Assembly: GCA_934667125.1 (NCBI GenBank)
Contig: CAKULF010000003.1
Location: 186,001-250,000 of the forward strand
DNA from: an uncultured Candidatus Melainabacteria bacterium
Lineage (GTDB): Bacteria > Cyanobacteriota > Vampirovibrionia > Gastranaerophilales > Gastranaerophilaceae
Length of the DNA: 64,000 nt
Reading direction: 5' to 3'
This document shows, in pieces, positions 14,869-23,985 of the stretch. Positions within the stretch are counted from its first letter, which is position 1, and the number at the start of each line of letters is the position of its first letter. Position numbers and translations under genes: made by a program. Under the pieces are notes generated by a model, which was given only the letters and a program-made list of their open reading frames with translations, ran no database searches and was not told the origin of the DNA.

Positions 14869-15717
14869 ATGACAGAATTATACCATGAAATCACCCCTGA
14901 GGGCTTTGGAATAGCAATTGAAAAAGATAAAGATTTATATTCTAAAAAATCACCTTTTCAACAAATAGATATTTTTCATTCTCGTGCGTTTGGAAACGTT
15001 ATGACACTTGATGGTTTGATGATGACGACTGAAAGAGATGAATTTTTCTATCATGAAATGATTGTTCATATTCCAATGTTGACTCATCCAAATCCTGAAT
15101 ATGTTTTGGTTATAGGTGGTGGAGATGGCGGAACTGTTAGAGAAATATTAAAACACCCATCAGTTAAAAGAGTTGATATGGTTGAAATAGATGGCGATGT
15201 TATTGAAGCTTGTAAAGAGTTTCAGCCTACAATTTCTTGTGCGCTAGATGATGAAAGGGTTAATGTTCTTGTCCAAGACGCCGTTGAATTTATAAAAGAT
15301 AAAGAAAATGTGTATGACGTTGTTTTATCTGATTCAACTGACCCGATTGGCCCTGGGGAAGGGTTATTCAACGTTAATTTCTATAACAACGTTAAAAAAG
15401 CTTTAAGAAAAGGCGGAATTGTTGTTCCTCAAACGGAAAGCCCTTTTGCGCAAAGCGAAAATATGCAAAAAACTTATCAAATGTTAAGAAAAGTATTTAA
15501 AAACGTTGCTCCATATTGCGGTCCTATGCCGACATACCCTGGGGGATATTGGTCTTGGGGCTTTTGTTCGGATGATGTTGAAATTCCGTTGGATAGTTCT
15601 AAAATTGATGAAAAAAGAGCTTTAGAAATTCAAAAAACTTGCAAAATTTATAATAGAGCGCTTCATAGCGCAGTTTTTTGTGTTCCAAATTTTGTAAAAG
15701 AATTGGCAAATGGTTAA
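14869..15717 (+). CDS. speE: Polyamine aminopropyltransferase (spermidine synthase)
   Basis: 282 residues, family length. The enzyme transfers an aminopropyl group from decarboxylated S-adenosylmethionine to putrescine. The nucleotide-binding GGGDGG is at 83-88, VEIDGDVIEACK follows, and the catalytic-loop motif DSTDPIGPG starts at Asp155. The N-terminal strand (EITPEGFGIAI) and the PYCGPMPTYPGGYWSWGF segment are typical. A TATAAT at 14824-14829 and a purine-rich ribosome site precede it. The last 8 nt overlap aroA, suggesting translational coupling. Confidence 0.93.
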   Translation: MTELYHEITPEGFGIAIEKDKDLYSKKSPFQQIDIFHSRAFGNVMTLDGLMMTTERDEFFYHEMIVHIPMLTHPNPEYVLVIGGGDGGTVREILKHPSVKRVDMVEIDGDVIEACKEFQPTISCALDDERVNVLVQDAVEFIKDKENVYDVVLSDSTDPIGPGEGLFNVNFYNNVKKALRKGGIVVPQTESPFAQSENMQKTYQMLRKVFKNVAPYCGPMPTYPGGYWSWGFCSDDVEIPLDSSKIDEKRALEIQKTCKIYNRALHSAVFCVPNFVKELANG

Positions 15718-16987
15718 ATTAAAAGGAACAATTACAATTCCTGCTGATAAGTCTGTGTCCCATAGAGCGATTATCTTTGGGGCTTTGACTAAAGGCGAAT
15801 TTGAAATTAAAAATCTTTCTTTAGGGCAAGATTGTCTTAACACTTTGAAGATTTTTTCAAAACTTGGAATGAAGTATGAATTTCTTTCAAAAAATCACTT
15901 GAAAGTGGACTCAACTGAATTATTTAATAATTTAAAAGACGATTTTGTGTTTGATTGCGGAAATTCAGGCACAACGACTCGTCTTTTAATGGGTCTATTT
16001 TCGAGCGTAGAAAACCTAAAATGCACTCTTGTTGGGGATGATAGCCTTTCAAAGCGCCCGATGAAAAGAGTAATTGAGCCATTGAACCTGATGGGAGCTG
16101 AAATTGAACATAACGAATATAAGCTTCCAATCAAAATTAAAGGAAAAAAATTAAAAGGAATTGAATATTTTTCTCCTGTTGCTTCGGCGCAAGTCAAGAG
16201 CTGCTTGATTTTAGCGGGATTGAATGCTGATGGTTCAACAAAAATATACGAGAATACTCTTTCAAGAAATCATAGCGAAATAATGCTTGAATACTTGAAT
16301 TGCCCTATTAAAACAGGAAAAGATGAAAAAGGATATTTTGTTGAAGTTGAAAAAAACAGTTTAACTTCAAAAAATATTGAAGTTGTTGGGGATATTTCTT
16401 CTGCTGCGTTTTTTATGGTGGCGGCTGCAATTGTGCCTAATTCAAGAGTTTTAATTAAAAATGTCGGCTTAAACCCAACAAGGACGGGGATAATTGATAT
16501 TTTTAAACAAGCCGAGATTGATTTTAAAATCTTAAATGAAAGAAAAGTTTCAAACGAATTAACGGGCGATATTGAAGTTAATTACACAAAAAATATTAAA
16601 CCTTTTGAAATCAAAGGGGATGTTATTCCAAGATTGATTGATGAAATTCCGATTTTAGCAATATTAGCAAGCCAAGCTAATGGAAAATCAATCGTAAAAG
16701 ACGCTAAAGACCTTAGAAATAAAGAGTCTGATAGAATTTCAACAATTGTTGAAGCATTTAAAAAATTGGATATTAATATCGTTGAAAACGAGGATGGGTT
16801 TATAATTGAGGGCAAAAAAGCTATAAATAAAAATGTATTTTTAAAAACCCATTTAGACCACAGGCTTGCGATGAGTTATTATGTTCTTTCTTTGATAAAC
16901 AAAGGGAAAACGGAAATTGAGGATATGTCTTGCATTAATACTTCTTTTCCTGAATTTCTTGATATGATGGGAATTTTGAAGGATTAG
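15710..16987 (+). CDS. aroA: 3-phosphoshikimate 1-carboxyvinyltransferase (EPSP synthase)
   Basis: 425 residues, full length. It joins phosphoenolpyruvate to shikimate 3-phosphate in the sixth step of chorismate synthesis. Motifs in order: IPADKSVSHRAI (Lys14), DCGNSGTTTRLLMG (about 82-95, phosphoenolpyruvate-binding loop), SLSKRPMKRVIEPL, SAQVKSCLILAGL, DLRNKESDRIS (about 334-344) and DHRLAMSYYVLSL. It begins inside speE and ends 2 nt before the next gene, so the three genes form one operon. No other aro gene is close. Confidence 0.95.
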   Translation: MVKLKGTITIPADKSVSHRAIIFGALTKGEFEIKNLSLGQDCLNTLKIFSKLGMKYEFLSKNHLKVDSTELFNNLKDDFVFDCGNSGTTTRLLMGLFSSVENLKCTLVGDDSLSKRPMKRVIEPLNLMGAEIEHNEYKLPIKIKGKKLKGIEYFSPVASAQVKSCLILAGLNADGSTKIYENTLSRNHSEIMLEYLNCPIKTGKDEKGYFVEVEKNSLTSKNIEVVGDISSAAFFMVAAAIVPNSRVLIKNVGLNPTRTGIIDIFKQAEIDFKILNERKVSNELTGDIEVNYTKNIKPFEIKGDVIPRLIDEIPILAILASQANGKSIVKDAKDLRNKESDRISTIVEAFKKLDINIVENEDGFIIEGKKAINKNVFLKTHLDHRLAMSYYVLSLINKGKTEIEDMSCINTSFPEFLDMMGILKD

Positions 16988-16989
16988 CA

Positions 16990-17844
16990 ATGGCAAGTAA
17001 TTTTGATTTTTTTAAGAAAATCGATAAAGAATTATATGAAATTATAATAGAGGCGGAAAACCTTTTCAGAAGCACATATTACAGTCAATGCGTTATTCAA
17101 ACTCGTATTTTTGGCGAAAAAATGGCTAAAAAAATTTCACCCTCTGTTAGCTCTACTTCGACTTTTGACGACATTTTAAATAATTTAAAAGATAGCGCTC
17201 AAGATGAAAGAGAAAAAGAATTTATTAACGATTTGTTTTATATTAAAAAACAGGGAAATGCTTGCGCCCATGGCGAAGATATAACGCCTGATATAGCGCT
17301 TGACACTTTAAAAACTGCTTTTGAAGTTGCAATTAGCTATACATTTTTTAAAGATAAAAACACAAAAACCGATAATTTATTGTTTGATGAGAATTTGCTT
17401 GTGATGGAAAAAAAAGATAATAAATTAATTAATGAATACCTTAAAAGAGCTGGGGCTAAAGAGCTTAAACCTACTAAGGAAGAAATTTTAAATAAAAAAC
17501 AAGGAGAATTTTTATCTCAAGTAACAAAACAAGAAGATGAAGAAAATGCGCTAGAAGAGAAGTATAGTGTGAAAAATCCGAAGCAATACAATAAAGACAA
17601 TAAAAATTTAAAAAAACAAAAAATTAAAGAAAAAGTTAAACAAGCAAAGAAAAATTTAAAAGAAAATATTAATAAAGTTCCTAAAAAAACAAAACAAGCA
17701 AAATCAACTAAAACTCAAAAAGAACCTAAAAAGAAAACCTCTTTAAAAAAGAAAAAACAACAACAAAAAAATATAAAACAGCTGATTTTATTTATTTTAT
17801 TTGTAATAATTTCGTTAATTTTTGTTTCAAAATTCATATTCTAA
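16990..17844 (+). CDS. HEPN/DUF4145-like protein with Lys-rich linker and C-terminal anchor
   Basis: 284 residues. The N-terminal 120 residues form a helical domain resembling DUF4145 (a HEPN relative): CVIQTRIFGEKMAKKI and IKKQGNACAHGED, where the His after the small-residue cluster is the conserved one. A Lys-rich segment (about 190-262, with many KK pairs) follows, and then a hydrophobic tail (about 263-283) predicted to anchor the protein, with nearly nothing outside. DUF4145 occurs in restriction and toxin-like proteins, but no partner gene is visible here. It follows aroA by 2 nt. RNA or nucleic-acid contact via the basic linker is a guess. Confidence 0.65.
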   Translation: MASNFDFFKKIDKELYEIIIEAENLFRSTYYSQCVIQTRIFGEKMAKKISPSVSSTSTFDDILNNLKDSAQDEREKEFINDLFYIKKQGNACAHGEDITPDIALDTLKTAFEVAISYTFFKDKNTKTDNLLFDENLLVMEKKDNKLINEYLKRAGAKELKPTKEEILNKKQGEFLSQVTKQEDEENALEEKYSVKNPKQYNKDNKNLKKQKIKEKVKQAKKNLKENINKVPKKTKQAKSTKTQKEPKKKTSLKKKKQQQKNIKQLILFILFVIISLIFVSKFIF

Positions 17845-17917
17845 GCAATTTTCTTTCAAAAAATTACTTTATTTATGTATAAAGTATGCGGAAAAAGTGT
17901 AGAAAGTTGCTGAAAAA

Positions 17918-18082
17918 ATGAAAAGTGATGGAATGAAAGAAAAGGAATTGGATTTAGATTTGAATTTCGATATCGGCAAATACCTTGATATCAATGATTA
18001 TTCGGCTATCAATATTCAAAAATTAGCTCAAAAAATTAAATCAAATGACATTAAATTTACAAGAGTAATTTTTGGCAGATAA
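17918..18082 (+). CDS. Small hypothetical protein (54 aa)
   Basis: An ATG-started frame of 54 codons, MKSDGMKEKELDLDLNFDIG at the start and IKFTRVIFGR at the end. The composition (acidic start, basic end, no stops in an AT-rich stretch) resembles real small proteins here. The ribosome site is weak (AGAAAG). It fills the gap between the HEPN-like gene and the HAD gene. No homologue recognised. Confidence 0.4.
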   Translation: MKSDGMKEKELDLDLNFDIGKYLDINDYSAINIQKLAQKIKSNDIKFTRVIFGR

Positions 18083-18105
18083 ATTTTTTATGATATCTTA
18101 TTAAT

Positions 18106-18837
18106 ATGGAAAATAAGATATTGTTTTTAGATTATGACGGAGTGCTTTTCGACACATTAAGAGAAGTATATATTGTCAATCGCTATTTATATCTAAACAA
18201 GGACTTTGCTTGTCCGATTGATGAAGAAAATTATGAATTATATTCAAAATATAAATACCTGATTTATAATATTTGGATGTTTTATTATTATAATCCTTTG
18301 ATTTTTAATCCTCAAAACCCTGATAAAATCGAAGAATTATTTACTTTAGCACTTGATAAGAGAGATAAATTTGAAGAAGAAAAATATTGCGAAGAATTTT
18401 TGGATATTCGCTCTAAATTAATAAAAGAAAACTATGATTTTTGGAAAAATCTTGAAAAACCTTATGAATTTTTTAAGAATATTAAGAAATTATACGAAGA
18501 AAAAAATATTAATCTTGCTATTGTTTCAAAGAAAAATAAAGAGTCTATATTGGAAAGGTTTGAAGCAAACGGCTTTAAGCTTGATGAAAAATATGTTTTT
18601 GCTCGTGAAATATTAGATAGATACATGTCTAAAGCTGATTTTATGGCTGAATATATGGAAAATAACGGCTTCAAACAAGCTATTTTTGTTGATGATAATT
18701 ATAATAATCTTCTTCCTTGCAAAAAGTATCCCGCTATTCAAACTATACTTGCTCTTTGGGGAAATAGTGGAAATAAATATGCTGGGATGAGCCAAGAAGA
18801 GGCATTTAAAAAGATTTTTGAATTTTTCACAAAATAA
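18106..18837 (+). CDS. HAD-superfamily hydrolase
   Basis: 243 residues with the HAD core: motif I FLDYDGVLFDT (nucleophile Asp9, acid Asp11), motif II IVSKK (about 144-148), a Lys and motif IV FVDDN (about 193-197). The insert between motifs I and II is long and helical (cap type C1), consistent with a phosphatase acting on a small phosphorylated compound. Substrate unknown. A TATCTT element ends 6 nt before the ATG, hinting at a leaderless message. It is probably monocistronic. Confidence 0.8.
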   Translation: MENKILFLDYDGVLFDTLREVYIVNRYLYLNKDFACPIDEENYELYSKYKYLIYNIWMFYYYNPLIFNPQNPDKIEELFTLALDKRDKFEEEKYCEEFLDIRSKLIKENYDFWKNLEKPYEFFKNIKKLYEEKNINLAIVSKKNKESILERFEANGFKLDEKYVFAREILDRYMSKADFMAEYMENNGFKQAIFVDDNYNNLLPCKKYPAIQTILALWGNSGNKYAGMSQEEAFKKIFEFFTK

Positions 18838-18955
18838 AATATTAAAAAAGTAGCAAAAAAAATTCTTGACATGTTTTATACTATCAAACACGACTAAATA
18901 GAGGATGAATCGCTTAATTAAAAATGCTATCATCTATCTAAAATAAAGGGTAAAA

Positions 18956-19300
18956 ATGGTCGATAATCGAGGTATATCACCCATAGCCAATATGGGATTT
19001 AAGGCAGATAATGCTTCCGCTAATAAAATGTCTGATGAAAAACAAGGGCAAGGCGGAGAATATTTTGCTTCCGAAATGGAACAGGAAGAAACTCAAAACT
19101 TTAAACAAAACGAGTTTCAAGACCGTTCTGCTCAGCTTCGTGCGTCGCTGGATAGTCTTGCTATGGCAAATGCAGGGTCTATCATGTTTATGAAAACCCT
19201 TAAAGATAAAGAAGAAGAAAATAAGAAAAAGAAAAATCCTTATAAACACTCTAGCGATAGTGAAAACGAGGAAATTGAAGAAGAAATTTTTGATGAATAA
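18956..19300 (+). CDS. Hypothetical charged protein
   Basis: 114 residues with no hydrophobic segment. The N-terminus is Gly/Asn/Ala-rich, the middle is predicted helical (QDRSAQLRASLDSLAMANAG), and the end is a Lys patch followed by an acidic tail (ENEEIEEEIFDE). No known family is recognised. It is preceded by GGGTAAAA as a weak ribosome site and followed by the glmS promoter region. Charged, disordered-looking small proteins of this kind recur across the window. Confidence 0.55.
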   Translation: MVDNRGISPIANMGFKADNASANKMSDEKQGQGGEYFASEMEQEETQNFKQNEFQDRSAQLRASLDSLAMANAGSIMFMKTLKDKEEENKKKKNPYKHSSDSENEEIEEEIFDE

Positions 19301-19329
19301 TTTAATATAATCTTTATTTGTATTTATAC

Positions 19330-19377
19330 AGTTTATGTATTAGAATTACTATATTAAAATGTTAAATACATAAAACT
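19330..19377 (+). promoter_or_regulatory. Long inverted repeat in the glmS leader
   Basis: AGTTTATGTATT (19330-19341) pairs with AATACATAAAACT (19365-19377) with one bulged A, leaving a 23-nt loop. A TATAAT at 19306-19311 would start transcription near 19318, putting the stem in the leader just ahead of the TTTTGGAG ribosome site. It is too small for the glmS ribozyme. Confidence 0.4.
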
Positions 19378-19397
19378 AGACAAATTTTGGAGATTAT

Positions 19398-21245
19398 ATG
19401 TGCGGAATTATAGGATATATTGGTGATAGACAAGCAAGCGAAGTATTAATCAATGGCTTATCTCATTTAGAATATCGTGGATATGATTCATCAGGCGTTG
19501 CTTTGATGAACGGTAGCGAGGTTGATATTTTTAAAGCGCAAGGAAAGCTTGTCAACTTGGCTGAAATTTTAAAAACAAAACAAGATATTTGTGCTAAAGC
19601 TCATATCGGAATTGGACATATTCGCTGGGCAACACACGGGCTTCCAACAATTGTTAATGCTCATCCGCACACTTGCAATTGCAAAAGTCTAACCCTTGTT
19701 CATAATGGAATTATTGAAAATTATAAAGAATTAAAAGAAGAATTATTAAAATCAGGAAGCGTTTTTGAATCTCAAACCGATACGGAAGTTGCAGCACACT
19801 TGATTGCAAGAGAATATGGAAAAACAAAAGACCTATTAAAAGCAATGCAATCCGCTGTTAAAAAGATTAAAGGCGCTTTTGCATTTTGCGCAATTCACAA
19901 AAATGAGCCCGATAAAATCGTTGTAGCAAAAAGAAACGCACCTCTTGTTATCGGAGTTGGTGAAAATGAAAATTTCATAGCTTCAGATATCCCTGCAATT
20001 ATTGAATATACCAAAAAAGCAATATATTTAACTGATGGCGAAGTTGGGGTTGTAACTAAAAGTGAAATTAAAATTTATGATGAAAATGATAATTTAATCA
20101 TAAATAAAGTTGAACATCTGCCTTTTGAAGCCGTTGCTATTTCAAAAATGGGCTATAAACATTTCATGCTAAAAGAAATCCATGAACAAAGTGATGTAGT
20201 AAGAAATGTTCTAAATGGCAAATTTACAGGCACAGATGGCGCTATTAAGCTTGATGATTTTAAAATGTCAAAAGAAGATATTAAAAATATCACAAGAGTT
20301 CAAATAATCGCTTGCGGAACAAGTCTTCATGCGGGTTTGGTTGGTAAATATATTATTGAAAAATTGGCAGGAATTCCAACAGACGTTGAAGCAAGCAGCG
20401 AATATATTTATCGAGATACTATTGCTGATAAAAACACTCTTGTAATCGGCATTTCTCAATCAGGCGAAACGGCTGATACAATTACAGCAATCAAACAAGT
20501 TAAAGAAAAAAATTCGCACATTGCAATAATTACAAATCGTGCCGATTCAACTATGGCAAGATTGGCTGATAGCTTATTGCCGGTTAACGCTGGAATAGAA
20601 GTTTCCGTTGCGGCTACAAAATCATATATGGCGCAATTAATCAGCTTATATATTCTTGCAATGTATTTATCAGAACAAAAAGGAATTGAAAAATATTCTT
20701 CAACAATTAAAGAACTTAAAAAAGAAATGGTAACTTTACCAAATAAAATTGAAGCGTTGCTTGAACATACGGATAAAATCAAAGAAATAGCTAAAAAATA
20801 TTCTTCTTATAAAGATTTTATCTTTATTTCTCGTGGAATTAATTATCCAACGGCGCTTGAAGGGGCTTTAAAACTTAAAGAAATAAGCTATATTAACGCT
20901 ACAGGCTATTCAGCAGGTGAATTGAAGCATGGACCAATCGCAATGCTAGATGAAAATATGCCTGTTCTTGCTCTGTTAAATTCAGGAATAGTTTATGATA
21001 AAGTTATGTCAAATTGCGAGGAAGCGTCTGCTCGTCAAGCAAAATTGATAGGGGTTATGGATTATTTAGATGAAAAAAATAAAAATTTATTTAACGACGT
21101 TATAATAATTCCATCTGTTTCAGATTTATTAAGCCCTGCGCTAAATATTGTTGTATTGCAATTATTAGCTTATTACATAGCTGAATATCTTGGAAAAGAC
21201 GTTGACCAACCAAGAAATTTGGCAAAATCTGTAACAGTTGAATAA
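19398..21245 (+). CDS. glmS: Glutamine-fructose-6-phosphate aminotransferase (isomerizing)
   Basis: 615 residues, full length. Cys2 (MCGIIGYIG) is the N-terminal nucleophile of the glutaminase half, which also shows GIGHIRWATHG and the SDTEVAAH-like QTDTEVAAHL. The second half has two SIS isomerase domains (CGTSLHAGLVGKYI, GISQSGETADTI, and the end DQPRNLAKSVTVE). The enzyme makes glucosamine 6-phosphate from fructose 6-phosphate and glutamine, feeding peptidoglycan and surface-glycan synthesis. It has its own leader with a conspicuous inverted repeat. The gene after it starts within 70 nt. Confidence 0.96.
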   Translation: MCGIIGYIGDRQASEVLINGLSHLEYRGYDSSGVALMNGSEVDIFKAQGKLVNLAEILKTKQDICAKAHIGIGHIRWATHGLPTIVNAHPHTCNCKSLTLVHNGIIENYKELKEELLKSGSVFESQTDTEVAAHLIAREYGKTKDLLKAMQSAVKKIKGAFAFCAIHKNEPDKIVVAKRNAPLVIGVGENENFIASDIPAIIEYTKKAIYLTDGEVGVVTKSEIKIYDENDNLIINKVEHLPFEAVAISKMGYKHFMLKEIHEQSDVVRNVLNGKFTGTDGAIKLDDFKMSKEDIKNITRVQIIACGTSLHAGLVGKYIIEKLAGIPTDVEASSEYIYRDTIADKNTLVIGISQSGETADTITAIKQVKEKNSHIAIITNRADSTMARLADSLLPVNAGIEVSVAATKSYMAQLISLYILAMYLSEQKGIEKYSSTIKELKKEMVTLPNKIEALLEHTDKIKEIAKKYSSYKDFIFISRGINYPTALEGALKLKEISYINATGYSAGELKHGPIAMLDENMPVLALLNSGIVYDKVMSNCEEASARQAKLIGVMDYLDEKNKNLFNDVIIIPSVSDLLSPALNIVVLQLLAYYIAEYLGKDVDQPRNLAKSVTVE

Positions 21246-21306
21246 TTCTTGTAAACAATTTGTTTCAAAATATCCAAACAGAATAAATTTTGATATAATT
21301 ATAATA

Positions 21307-21660
21307 ATGAAAAGCAAATGTAAAATAATGGACTCATTTGAAGAATTTCTTGCCTTGCCGTTATCTATTCTTAAAAAAAGAATTATACAGATAACGGGCT
21401 ACAGGTCTGATTTTATTACTCGAAAATCCATTGATGTTGAGCTTGATGAAAACACGGTTAGAATTAATTGTATCAATAATGAATCTGCTTATAATCTTTT
21501 AAGCAGCGTGATATATAAGAAAAAAATGCTTAAAAAAGCAAGAAAAGAAGAAGAACTTGTTCAAAATTCTTTAAAAATTATTGATAAATTAGAAGATGTT
21601 AATGTTGAAGAAAATGATGAGGCGATAAATGAAGATAAAAAATGCGAAGTTTCTGGTTAG
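21307..21660 (+). CDS. Hypothetical protein upstream of engB
   Basis: The frame is open from 21238, but ATG 21307 (117 residues) is preferred because TATAATTATAATA lies immediately upstream; ATG 21328 is a second option. It begins MKSKCKIMDSFEEFLALPLS, has a middle with alternating hydrophobics (RKSIDVELDENTVRINCIN) and ends with an acidic coiled-like tail. No family recognised. It overlaps engB by 32 nt, so it probably couples to engB translation. Confidence 0.6.
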   Translation: MKSKCKIMDSFEEFLALPLSILKKRIIQITGYRSDFITRKSIDVELDENTVRINCINNESAYNLLSSVIYKKKMLKKARKEEELVQNSLKIIDKLEDVNVEENDEAINEDKKCEVSG

Positions 21661-22207
21661 TTCGCCGAATTTAAAATTATGTCCAATCTTAAATCTGCCC
21701 GAATTTGCGCTTTTGGGGCGCTCTAATGTTGGAAAATCAACTTTTATTAATACTCTAACAAATCAACTAAAACTTGCTAAAACTTCAAACACCCCAGGGA
21801 AAACAAGATTAATCAACCTTTTTGAAATAACAACAGATAAAAAACCTTTTATTTTGGCGGATTTACCTGGGTATGGGTATGCTAAGGTTTCAAAAAAAGA
21901 ACAGGAAACTTGGCAAAAAAATCTTGAAGAATATCTTTTGAAAAGGGAACTTGTTTCAACTATTCAATTTATTGACGCTAGACACGATATTCAAAAAAAC
22001 GATATTTTAATGCAAGAATGGCTGCAATTCCACAATATTCCTTGCTTGAACATTTTAACAAAGTGTGATTATGTTTCAAGAAATGATGTAGTCAAAAAAA
22101 TCGCTGCTGTCGAAAAACAATTTAAAAATAAAACCCTTGCTTTTTCTTCAAAAGACAAGAGTTATATAGACAAAGTTATTAGTACAATTGCTGAATTAAT
22201 GATTTAG
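21629..22207 (+). CDS. engB: Ribosome biogenesis GTPase EngB/YsxC
   Basis: 192 residues, normal size. All G motifs are present: G1 GRSNVGKS, the G2 region NTPGKTR, G3 DLPGYGYAKV, G4 TKCD and G5-like SSKD. This TrmE-Era-EngA-EngB family GTPase assists assembly of the large ribosomal subunit. It starts within the preceding hypothetical gene with GAGG 7 nt upstream of its ATG. A small hairpin (TTGCTTAAGCAA plus Ts) follows at 22251-22267. Confidence 0.94.
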   Translation: MKIKNAKFLVSSPNLKLCPILNLPEFALLGRSNVGKSTFINTLTNQLKLAKTSNTPGKTRLINLFEITTDKKPFILADLPGYGYAKVSKKEQETWQKNLEEYLLKRELVSTIQFIDARHDIQKNDILMQEWLQFHNIPCLNILTKCDYVSRNDVVKKIAAVEKQFKNKTLAFSSKDKSYIDKVISTIAELMI

Positions 22208-22250
22208 CTTGTGTTTTAGAGTTAGTGTTAAGTTTTGTAACGATATTAAG

Positions 22251-22267
22251 TTGCTTAAGCAATTTTT
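22251..22267 (+). terminator. Short terminator-like hairpin after engB
   Basis: TTGC-TTAA-GCAA followed by TTTTTG, 43 nt after the engB stop. The stem is only 4 bp, so it is weak. Confidence 0.35.
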
Positions 22268-22374
22268 GTCCTTATATATACTTTATATATATGTAAGACA
22301 TAAGACATAAATAAGCAAACTTTCATACACACACTAACCTTTATACACGAGAGAATCAAATAAAAGATTTTCAA

Positions 22375-22402
22375 CCCCTCGAGATTAACTCAAGGGGTTT
22401 TT
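22375..22402 (+). terminator. Strong intrinsic terminator between engB and the convergent small gene
   Basis: CCCCTCGAG (22375-22383) and CTCAAGGGG (22389-22397) pair with one mismatch, followed by five Ts. It may end engB read-through or a short RNA started near 22300. Confidence 0.8.
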
Positions 22403-22409
22403 GTTATGC

Positions 22410-22667
22410 TTAATTTTCTTCGCAACATTTAAACGCAAAAGCGTTGATATGGGCTGATGGGATGTTCATCCATTTAAAATGTTTGGTTTCATCTGTTTTA
22501 AAACAGCCGATTTTGGCGTCTTTTAGGGTGATTATGTCTTTGTAACATTTTTCATCCTCGCAAGCGTATAATTCGCCTTCGATTTTTAATTTTCCAACAG
22601 ATAAAATCAAAATATTGGACTTCATATATTTTGATAATTCTATAATAGCGTCATAAGTTTTGCACAT
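22410..22667 (-). CDS. Small cysteine-containing hypothetical protein
   Basis: 85 residues with six cysteines (Cys2, ACEDEKC, GCF and CC near the end). A beta-rich middle (NILILSVGKLKIEGELYACED) is followed by FKWMNIPSAHINAFAF. It has a perfect AGGAGG ribosome site, so it is expressed. It is soluble, with no signal peptide. The cysteine spacing could bind zinc, but no known motif is met. It lies just downstream of gcvPA on the same strand. Confidence 0.65.
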   Translation of the reverse strand: MCKTYDAIIELSKYMKSNILILSVGKLKIEGELYACEDEKCYKDIITLKDAKIGCFKTDETKHFKWMNIPSAHINAFAFKCCEEN

Positions 22668-22729
22668 AAAAAACCTCCTTTTGCTAATTTTATAACTTAG
22701 GAGGTTTGCTTTTTGAATTATACTTTTTT

Positions 22730-23983
22730 CTATTTGTCCGATTGATATTTTTTAACCGCTTCAATATAAGAATTTATTTCATCATCATCATTTAATTCTG
22801 TTGGGCTAACTAAAACGTTGTTGTCGCTTAGTTTTGTGCCTGCTAGAATGTTTTGATTTTTCATAAATTTTAAAAATTCATCCGAATTAACTTCTATTGT
22901 AAATTCATCAAAAAAGTCATTATTTAAAACTTTTATTCCCAATTCTTCCAGTTTTTTAGTCAGTTTATGAGCATTATCATAAGACATTGTTGAAAGCTTT
23001 GTGAAGTTTGTTTTTCCAAGTTTTCTTAAATATAAATTAGCCAAAAACGCAACCAACGCTTGATTAGAGCAGATATTAGATGTTGCCTTTTCTCTTCTGA
23101 TGTGTTGTTCACGAGCTTGTAGAGTTAAACAATATGCAACTTTTCCGTTGTGGTCAACTGTTTTTCCGCAAATTCTCCCTGGGAGTTGACGTTTATAAGC
23201 GTCTTTGCAAGCAATAAAACCTGCATAAGCTCCGCCAAAATTCAAACCAATTCCTAAAGATTGAACATCCCCAACGGTTATATCTGACTTTGGAGGTTCA
23301 GTTATTGCAAGAGAAAATAAATCAACGCAAGCAATGATTAATTCTTTATTGTTTTTAGTTGGCATTGGGCTGAATTCGCCGAATTTATTTGGTGTTTGGT
23401 ATAATTTTGCGCATAAATCGTTATCAGCACAGGATTTACCCACAATAAGCTCTATTCCGTTTGCCCAAAGATATGTTTTAATAACTTCAAGATAGTTTGG
23501 ATTGATGTTTTCATCAACAAACGCTTTTCGATTTTTTGTTATCCTGCTGGACATCAAAATAGCTTCAGCGCAAGCACTAGCGCCATCATAAACAGAAGCA
23601 TTTGAAACATCTTGGCAAGTTAAACTACACATCAAAGATTGAAATTCATACATAATTTCAAGAGAGCCTTGAGAAATTTCAGCTTGATAAGGAGTATAAC
23701 AAGATAAAAATTCAAATCTTGAAGCTAAATCGGATAGAACGGATGGAACATAGCGATTTCTAGCGCCTTGACCCATAAAATTAAGATAATTTGTTTTATT
23801 TTTATTTGCCAATTGTCTTAATTTTTTTTGTGCCGAAACCTCGTCATGTCCTAAATCTAAATTAAGCTCATTCATAAGAGCATCTTTTGGAATAACATCA
23901 AAAATTTCATCTATTGATTTTATTCCGATAGAATTTAGCATTTCTTTTCTATCGTCTTGATTTAATGCTTCAAAATTATACAT
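22730..23983 (-). CDS. gcvPA: Glycine dehydrogenase (decarboxylating) subunit 1
   Basis: 417 residues, slightly shorter than the usual ~448. It is the N-terminal half of the two-subunit P-protein: MGQGARNRYVPSVLSDLASR, YTPYQAEISQGSLEIMYEFQ, GVGDVQSLGIGLNFGGAYAGF in part, and RQLPGRICGKTVD. P-protein decarboxylates glycine and passes the aminomethyl group to lipoyl GcvH. The PLP-binding lysine is carried by subunit 2 (gcvPB), which is not adjacent and not in the window. It is the last gene of a minus-strand run: MinD/CooC-like, folD, alr, gcvT, gcvH, gcvPA. Confidence 0.93.
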   Translation of the reverse strand: MYNFEALNQDDRKEMLNSIGIKSIDEIFDVIPKDALMNELNLDLGHDEVSAQKKLRQLANKNKTNYLNFMGQGARNRYVPSVLSDLASRFEFLSCYTPYQAEISQGSLEIMYEFQSLMCSLTCQDVSNASVYDGASACAEAILMSSRITKNRKAFVDENINPNYLEVIKTYLWANGIELIVGKSCADNDLCAKLYQTPNKFGEFSPMPTKNNKELIIACVDLFSLAITEPPKSDITVGDVQSLGIGLNFGGAYAGFIACKDAYKRQLPGRICGKTVDHNGKVAYCLTLQAREQHIRREKATSNICSNQALVAFLANLYLRKLGKTNFTKLSTMSYDNAHKLTKKLEELGIKVLNNDFFDEFTIEVNSDEFLKFMKNQNILAGTKLSDNNVLVSPTELNDDDEINSYIEAVKKYQSDK

Positions 23984-23985
23984 TA

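Noticed and set aside
19301..19397. glmS ribozyme
   Set aside because: The leader is under 100 nt with a single stem; the ribozyme core does not fit.
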